A stretch of DNA of 64,000 nucleotides. Source: Hyperoodon ampullatus (taxonomy: Eukaryota; Chordata; Mammalia; Artiodactyla; Ziphiidae). The notes beneath the pieces were generated by a model. It did no database searches. It saw nothing but the letters and a program-made list of their open reading frames with translations, and was not told where the DNA came from. Of this stretch, positions 59,420 to 64,000 are shown one piece after another. The position numbers and the translations under genes are program-made. The first letter of the stretch is position 1, and each line of letters starts with the position of its first letter. The DNA is taken from assembly GCA_949752795.1 (NCBI GenBank), contig OX457058.1, positions 159,467,353 to 159,531,352 of the forward strand. The letters run 5' to 3'.

Positions 59420-59720
59420 CCTGGGAACCCACAGTCTAATGTAAGATAATAATGAATGCATTAAAATGTGAATATAAGGAAGTTATGGTGATGAATATAT
59501 GAGAGGTATGATTACATGTGGATAGAACAGGAAAGACTTGTTTAGAAAAGTGCCATTTGAGTTAGGATTTGAAATGGGTGTAGAAATTTTCTAACTGCTA
59601 TTTGACAAGGTGGAAACTGTTAAGGAATTCTACAAAGAGTAAACAGCTTGAGAAAAGAAAGGTATCGGGCCAAAAGCTGAGGAATATAGCTTGCATAAAT
59701 TAAATTGCTGCTAAGGTTTG
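59420..59720 (-). repeat. Possible L2 remnant, antisense
   Basis: CCACAGTCTAATGTAAGATAA, GTGCCATTTGAGTTAGGATT and GGAATTCTACAAAGAGTAAAC are consistent with an antisense L2, weakly. Confidence 0.35.
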
Positions 59721-61297
59721 GGAACTTCACATAAGTTACTTCTTGTCTTTATCAAAACAATCTAGCAAGAAAGGAATTAAATCAGGGTTCAAATGTAGTG
59801 CTGGAAACCTAGACTCTTTCCAGGATGCTACCATGCCTCAAGGAAATGATAGGAAGAAAAGTGGGAAGAATCATTTAAGTAGTAGGTTGGGGCACTACCA
59901 TAGAGAAAGTTGAAGGCCCTGGAAGAGCTTGTCTCCAGTCACAGTAACAAAATGGACCCACTAAAGATTTCTCAGTAGAGAAACTCATGTTTTCATTGCT
60001 ACATAAAATATTTACATGATTTCCTTTTTTTTAACATTATTATTACTTTCTGATTTGGTTGTGTAGATTTTTAATGTATAGGCAGTCTTTGCTTTCTCAT
60101 TTGAGTAACAGAATCATATCTCTTAGTAATAATTTGGCTTTTTTCAAAAGTTAGGGTAAGAGACTCTTTAAACTTATTAAATGGGAGAACTGACTAATAC
60201 AACATGGATTTAAGTTAGTAAAATGTGGCATCTCTTCTAAATATTCATTTTATTAATGTAGACATTAAAACAATTAAGCATTATTAAATTTGGGGAGATA
60301 GGTAATTTAAACATTTTCTGCATAACAGATTTAAATCTTTACACACCATCTTGGTTGATTTTAGAGCACTGCATATATAAGAATTTCTATTTTATTACTT
60401 TCACTTTTTAGGCAGGAATATTTAAGCTCAAAATTGTGAAGGTTCACACAAATTAGCAAAAACAATGATGCAGAAGACAGCTAACTAGGAAACAACAGTA
60501 CAGTTAATTTGACTTCTACCGGAGGGTCTTGCTATGTTAAACTCACTTATTTTTAAAGACTTCTCTTGAAGAAGTCATCTATTTGTCTCTCCCTGAATAA
60601 ATAACAATGTTAGGAACATAAGCATGTCTTTATTTGATTTTCAGAATGAATTTCTAGAGGCCTGACAAAAAGCTCAGCTATAATTATTTAAAATTACAGA
60701 TATATAAGGCGACAAAAAACCTTCAGTAAATCTTTACTGGCTTGAGGCCACACCTCAGAAGTAAATTTAGATGATTATTTAAAAGATTCCCTCATATAAT
60801 CTTCTTTTGTCTCTCTCCCATTCTTTAGTGCAGTAGTTTAATTTTATGGAACTGTATTTGCATTTTTCTTATAAAAGAAAAAAATGCTATATTATTGGCT
60901 ATAAAAGTAAGGCATGACTATAATAGAAAACATGGAAAATACAAAAGACTATAAAAAATAAAGAACCACATTTAACTTGTCCACCTGGGCATGACAGCTT
61001 CTTTTGTTTATCCCCTACTATTATCAACTGACATATTGTATTCTTTGTGCATCCAGAGTTGTATCATGTTGATTATTATGTCTCCAACACTATCACAGTT
61101 TCAGGTGGATAGTAGGAGCTCAAAGATATATTTTGAGTAGAAAATAATGGAATTCATTCCCTTGTTTCTTTCTAAAGATTTTTGAATAGTTGAGATTATT
61201 CTGCAAAAATGAACTTATGCTCACCCAACATCTTTCACGCAAAATATTATCTCATATCGTACGATTCCTTTGTGTGGGTACATCAAATATTATCCAA
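59721..61297. other. No assignable feature
   Basis: AT-rich. A short sense L2-like phrase lies near 61080-61140. No gene. Confidence 0.4.
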
Positions 61298-61310
61298 ATA
61301 ATCCTCCCCC

Positions 61311-61934
61311 TTTTTTAACATCTTTATCGGAGTATAATTGCTTTACGATGGTGTGTTAGTTTCTGCTTATAACAAAGTGAATCAACTATACGTATACATA
61401 TATCCCCATATCTTCTCCCTCTTGCATCTCCCTCCCACCCTCCCTATCCCACCCCTCTAGGTGGTGACAAAGCACCGAGCTGATCTCCTTGTGCTATTCA
61501 GCTGCTTCCCACTAGCTATCTATTTTACATTTAGTAGTGTATATATGTCCATGCCACTCCCTTCATCCCAGCTTACCCTTCCCCCTCCCCATGTCCTCAA
61601 GTCCATTCTCTACATCTACATCTTTATTCCTGTCCTGCCCCAGGTTCTTCAGAACCTTTTTTTTTTTTAGATTCCATATATATGTGTTAGCATACAGTGT
61701 TTGTTTTTCTCTTTCTGACTTACTTCACTTTGTATGACAGACTCTAGGTCCATCCACCTCATTACAAATAACTCAATTTCGTTTCTTTTTATGGCTGAGT
61801 AATATTCCATTGTATATATGTGCCACATCTTCTTTATCCATTCATCTGTCGATGCACACTTAAGTTGCGTCCATGTCCTGGCTATTATAAATAGAGCTGC
61901 AATGAACCCTGTGGTACGTGATTCTTTTTGAATT
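61311..61934 (-). mobile_element. 5'-truncated L1 (cetartiodactyl type), antisense
   Basis: Poly-T, then TTTATCGGAGTATAATTGC, the CCCTCCCACCCTCCC tract, GCTGCTTCCCACTAGCTATC, and into ORF2 with GTCTGTCATAC in complement. It covers the whole L1 3' untranslated region plus about 250 bp of ORF2. TAATCCTCCC on the left and TAATCCCCTC on the right flank may be a decayed target duplication. Confidence 0.92.
61680..61934 (-). pseudogene. L1 ORF2 C-terminal fragment
   Basis: The minus-strand frame 61667-61945 contains DEWIKKMWHIYTMEYYSAIK and DLESVIQSEVSQKEK, which match the C-terminal end of mammalian L1 ORF2 protein. Reverse transcriptase and endonuclease domains are absent because of 5' truncation, so it cannot encode a working protein. 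Confidence 0.85.
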
Positions 61935-62049
61935 AATCCCCTCATTTTAATCTCTTAGATGGGTTCTAAGTGTTTGCTAGTATAAATCACTTGCTTTTCA
62001 AAAACCATAGATGTGACTACTTTTTATCTGCCTAAATTCATTACTAGCC

Positions 62050-62560
62050 CCCACCTTTATTTCCATTGTAATTGATTTGTAATCAGTTGGTTGGTCATTC
62101 AGGTTCTGTGATTTCTAGTTCCTCCTTTTCAGCAAGGTGTACTCATGTAACTAAGTTCTGGCCAAAAAATATGAATGAAAGTGTCCTCTGCTTCCTTCAG
62201 AACAAGTCTCTATATATATCCAGGAGAAATAAGTAGCTTAGGTGTCTAAATTTCCACAAGATGAACACTCATCTCTGATGATTATAAACAAGGAATGCTT
62301 TGTTCCTTTTTTTTTTTTTTTTTTTGCTGCCCCACATCATGCAGGGATCTTAATTCCCTGGCCAGGGACTGAATCCGTGCTCCCTGCAGTGGAAGCACAG
62401 AATCCTAACCACTGGACCATGAGGAATTCCCCAGGAATTCTTTGTTCTTGAGCCAGCATTGTTGCTGGGTCTCTTGTAAGAGAAGCTGAGTCACTGGTCT
62501 GTAACTAATACAGCCTGTATTAATACAGCCACACTAATACCGTCACAGCCCCCCTCACTA
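62050..62560 (+). repeat. Unclassified common mammalian repeat, sense, split by a SINE
   Basis: CTAGTTCCTCCTTTTCAGCAAGG, CATGTAACTAAGTTCTGGCC and GAATGAAAGTGTCCTCTGC before the SINE, and GTCTGTAACTAATACAG after it, resemble the family at 52530-52945. Confidence 0.4.
62306..62432 (-). mobile_element. Different tRNA-derived SINE subfamily, antisense
   Basis: About 127 bp, distinct from the other copies: a T-run at 62307-62325, then GCTGCCCCACATCATGC, CCCTGGCCAGGGACTGAATC, CCCTGCAGTGGAAGCACAG and ACCACTGGACCATGAGGAATTCC. On the minus strand it starts GGGGAATTCCTCATGG, a cetartiodactyl tRNA-SINE head. Duplications AGGAATGCTTTGTTC (62291-62305) and AGGAATTCTTTGTTC (62433-62447), one mismatch. Confidence 0.88.
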
Positions 62561-62770
62561 AATATGTTTCAACTTGCTCGTCTGTTGTGATCTTGACTCA
62601 CAAGTGTTCCTGTCTAAGTAGGAAACTATGTTTCCAAGAATCACTTCTTCTGTGTTGTTTCAGGTTAGAGTTTACCAATAAGGGACAATAGACCAGAGGT
62701 TGGTTTCCACTTGGAAATCTACAGTGTGAGAAGGTGCCTGACCATCTGTGTTGGTGGATCAGGCATACTA
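62561..62770. other. No assignable feature
   Basis: Short unassigned stretch. Confidence 0.4.
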
Positions 62771-62771
62771 G

Positions 62772-63190
62772 AGCACAGGTTCTTAAATTTTAGGGAGTTT
62801 CAGAATCACCTGGAGGGCTGTTAAAGCACGGATTGCTAAGCACACCCCCAGGGTCTCTAGTTCAGTAGATGTGGGGTGGGTTCTGAGAGAATGTATTTCT
62901 TTTTTTTTTTTTTTTTCGGTATGCGGGCCTCTCACTGTTGTGTCCTCTCCCGTTGCGGAGCACAGGCTCCGGACATGCAGGCTTAGCGACCATGGCTCAC
63001 GGGCCCAGCCACTCCGCGGCATGTGGGATCTTCCCGGACCGGGGCACAAACCCGTGTCCCCTGCATCGGCAGGCGGACTCTCAACCACTGCACCACCAGG
63101 GAAGCCTGAGAGCATGCATTTTTAACATGTTCTCAGGGGATGCTGATGTTGCTGGTCCTGAGATTGCACATTAAGATCCTCTGTTCTTGA
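62772..63190. mobile_element. MER5A-type hAT MITE split by a SINE
   Basis: Left half CACAGGTTCTTAAATTTTAGG, TTTCAGAATCACCTGGAGGG, CTAGTTCAGTAGATGTGGGG. Right half (from 63107) GCATTTTTAACATGTTCTCAG, GGATGCTGATGTTGCTGGTCC. The SINE at 62899-63106 separates them. With it removed the MER5A reads through. Confidence 0.85.
62899..63106 (-). mobile_element. CHR-type SINE inside MER5A
   Basis: Antisense SINE. Duplications TGAGAGAATGTATTT (62884-62898) and TGAGAGCATGCATTT (63107-63121), two mismatches. The body is near consensus with a few changes (CATGCAGGCTTAGCGACC). Frames of 78-110 codons across it are artefacts. Confidence 0.95.
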
Positions 63191-63877
63191 AGAACCAGAG
63201 CTCAATTCTTTCAGAATGGCAAAGAAGAGGGGGAAATAAAGTAAATAAAACCTCCCCAAGTTTATTTCTGTAAGTTTTAAAGGAACTTTGTAAAAGTCAG
63301 AATTTTCTCCACAGGACAATAATTATTCAAGCTATTTCACTTGTCTTTATATTGCTAAATAGGTGGCAAATACTATGAACATGCAGTCTGATTACTGCCT
63401 TTTTTTTTTTTTTTCTTCCCTGAGGCAGCTCTAGTGAACACATGGAGGAACTAACGCTGCTGAAATCAAAGGATCTACATATCTACTGGATCACTGGTTT
63501 GTGACAGAGTGCTTCTTTCCCTACTAGCTTGTTCCAACCATCAGATGGTTAGCTTATCACTGATGCTTAACACTTTAAATGATCCACTTGTCAAGTAGGG
63601 CTATTAATCTTCATGTTTTAACAGAGGATTATAGACATCAAAAAATGGGAGAAACATCTGACCACTGAAACTACAGCACAATACTTTTCACTTCTGCATT
63701 TTGGCCATTTCATTGGCTTATAGAACAGAACTCCCGAGTTCAGAGTGTGGGAAGGTAACATTTAGAAACCTATCTCAAGCCTGCAGGGCATTCATTTGCA
63801 AGAGCAGAGACCTTTCAGCAGATCTTTTCTCTGATGTTTTAAACTGCAAGACTACTTACAAAACTTTTTAAAAATTG
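63191..63877. other. No assignable feature
   Basis: A T-run of about 16 bases lies at 63399-63414. No gene or named repeat. Confidence 0.4.
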
Positions 63878-64000
63878 GGGCTTCCCTGGTGGCGCAGTGG
63901 TTGAGAGTCCCCCTGCCGATGCAGGGGACACAGGTTCGTGCCCCGGTCCGGGAAGATCCCACATGCCGCGGAGTGGCTGGGCCTGTGAGCCATGGCCGTT
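63878..64000 (+). mobile_element. CHR-type SINE, cut by the window end
   Basis: Head GGGCTTCCCTGGTGGCGC, A-box and B-box regions, then GGGAAGATCCCACATGCC. The window stops inside the body at ATGGCCGTT, so tail and right duplication are not visible. Confidence 0.95.

Noticed and set aside
62783..63115. Recurrent protein-like motif GFPGGAVVESPPADAGDTG at many places
   Set aside because: It is the translation of the CHR-type SINE head, so its repetition reflects SINE copies and not a protein family.

Overview
The window is mammalian nuclear DNA, AT-rich and intron- or desert-like, almost certainly from a cetacean. The diagnostic signal is nine near-consensus copies, plus one older and longer relative, of the tRNA-derived CHR-type SINE of Cetacea/hippo/ruminants. 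There are also 3' ends of the cetartiodactyl type of LINE-1 and older mammalian repeats (Tigger1, L2, MIR, MER5, MaLR and ERV1 LTRs). I cannot tell toothed whale from baleen whale from this sequence alone.

I found no intact protein-coding gene, no recognisable cellular exon, no tRNA/rRNA gene and no CRISPR array. The open frames longer than 60 codons are chance frames, frames inside SINEs, or broken frames of transposons. The only coding remnants I can name are a Tigger1 transposase (320-2047), the end of an L1 ORF2 (about 61680-61934, minus strand) and part of an ERVL pol region (about 53800-54657). All three are dead.

Layout. 1-2.7 kb: Tigger1 with a SINE inside it, followed directly by a second TA-target element. 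3.2-5.7 kb: L2 remnants interrupted by ERV-type LTRs, with another LTR between them. 9.7-12.7 kb: an L1 3' end with a SINE in its tail, a probable antisense LTR and another SINE. 14.3-15.5 kb: L2 split by an LTR. 20.3-25.9 kb: MaLR LTR, MER5A, antisense L1, L2, MIR and SINE. 28-30.4 kb: L2, MIR and a young SINE with a 28-T tail. 30.8 kb: a long TA/CA microsatellite. 35.3-37.7 kb: a perfect 57-bp direct duplication, then an old non-LTR remnant split by an MLT1-like LTR. 39.2-40.9 kb: two plus-strand SINEs. 42.2-48.8 kb: old L1/HAL1-like remnants, a SINE and an antisense solo LTR with a 4-bp AGCT target duplication. 50.3-55.7 kb: L2, a short L1 tail with target duplication, a long antisense L2, and an ERVL remnant with a MaLR LTR inside. 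58.6-63.2 kb: unclassified old repeats, a minus-strand L1, two SINEs and a MER5A split by a SINE. The window ends inside another SINE.

Between these lie several repeat-poor stretches (for example 15.5-17.8, 43-45.5 and 55.8-58.6 kb) where I see nothing assignable. No genes work together here. The interest lies in the insertion chronology, the 57-bp duplication and small structural motifs. I did not find an undescribed biological system. Repeat names are from memory of consensus sequences and were not checked with a search.
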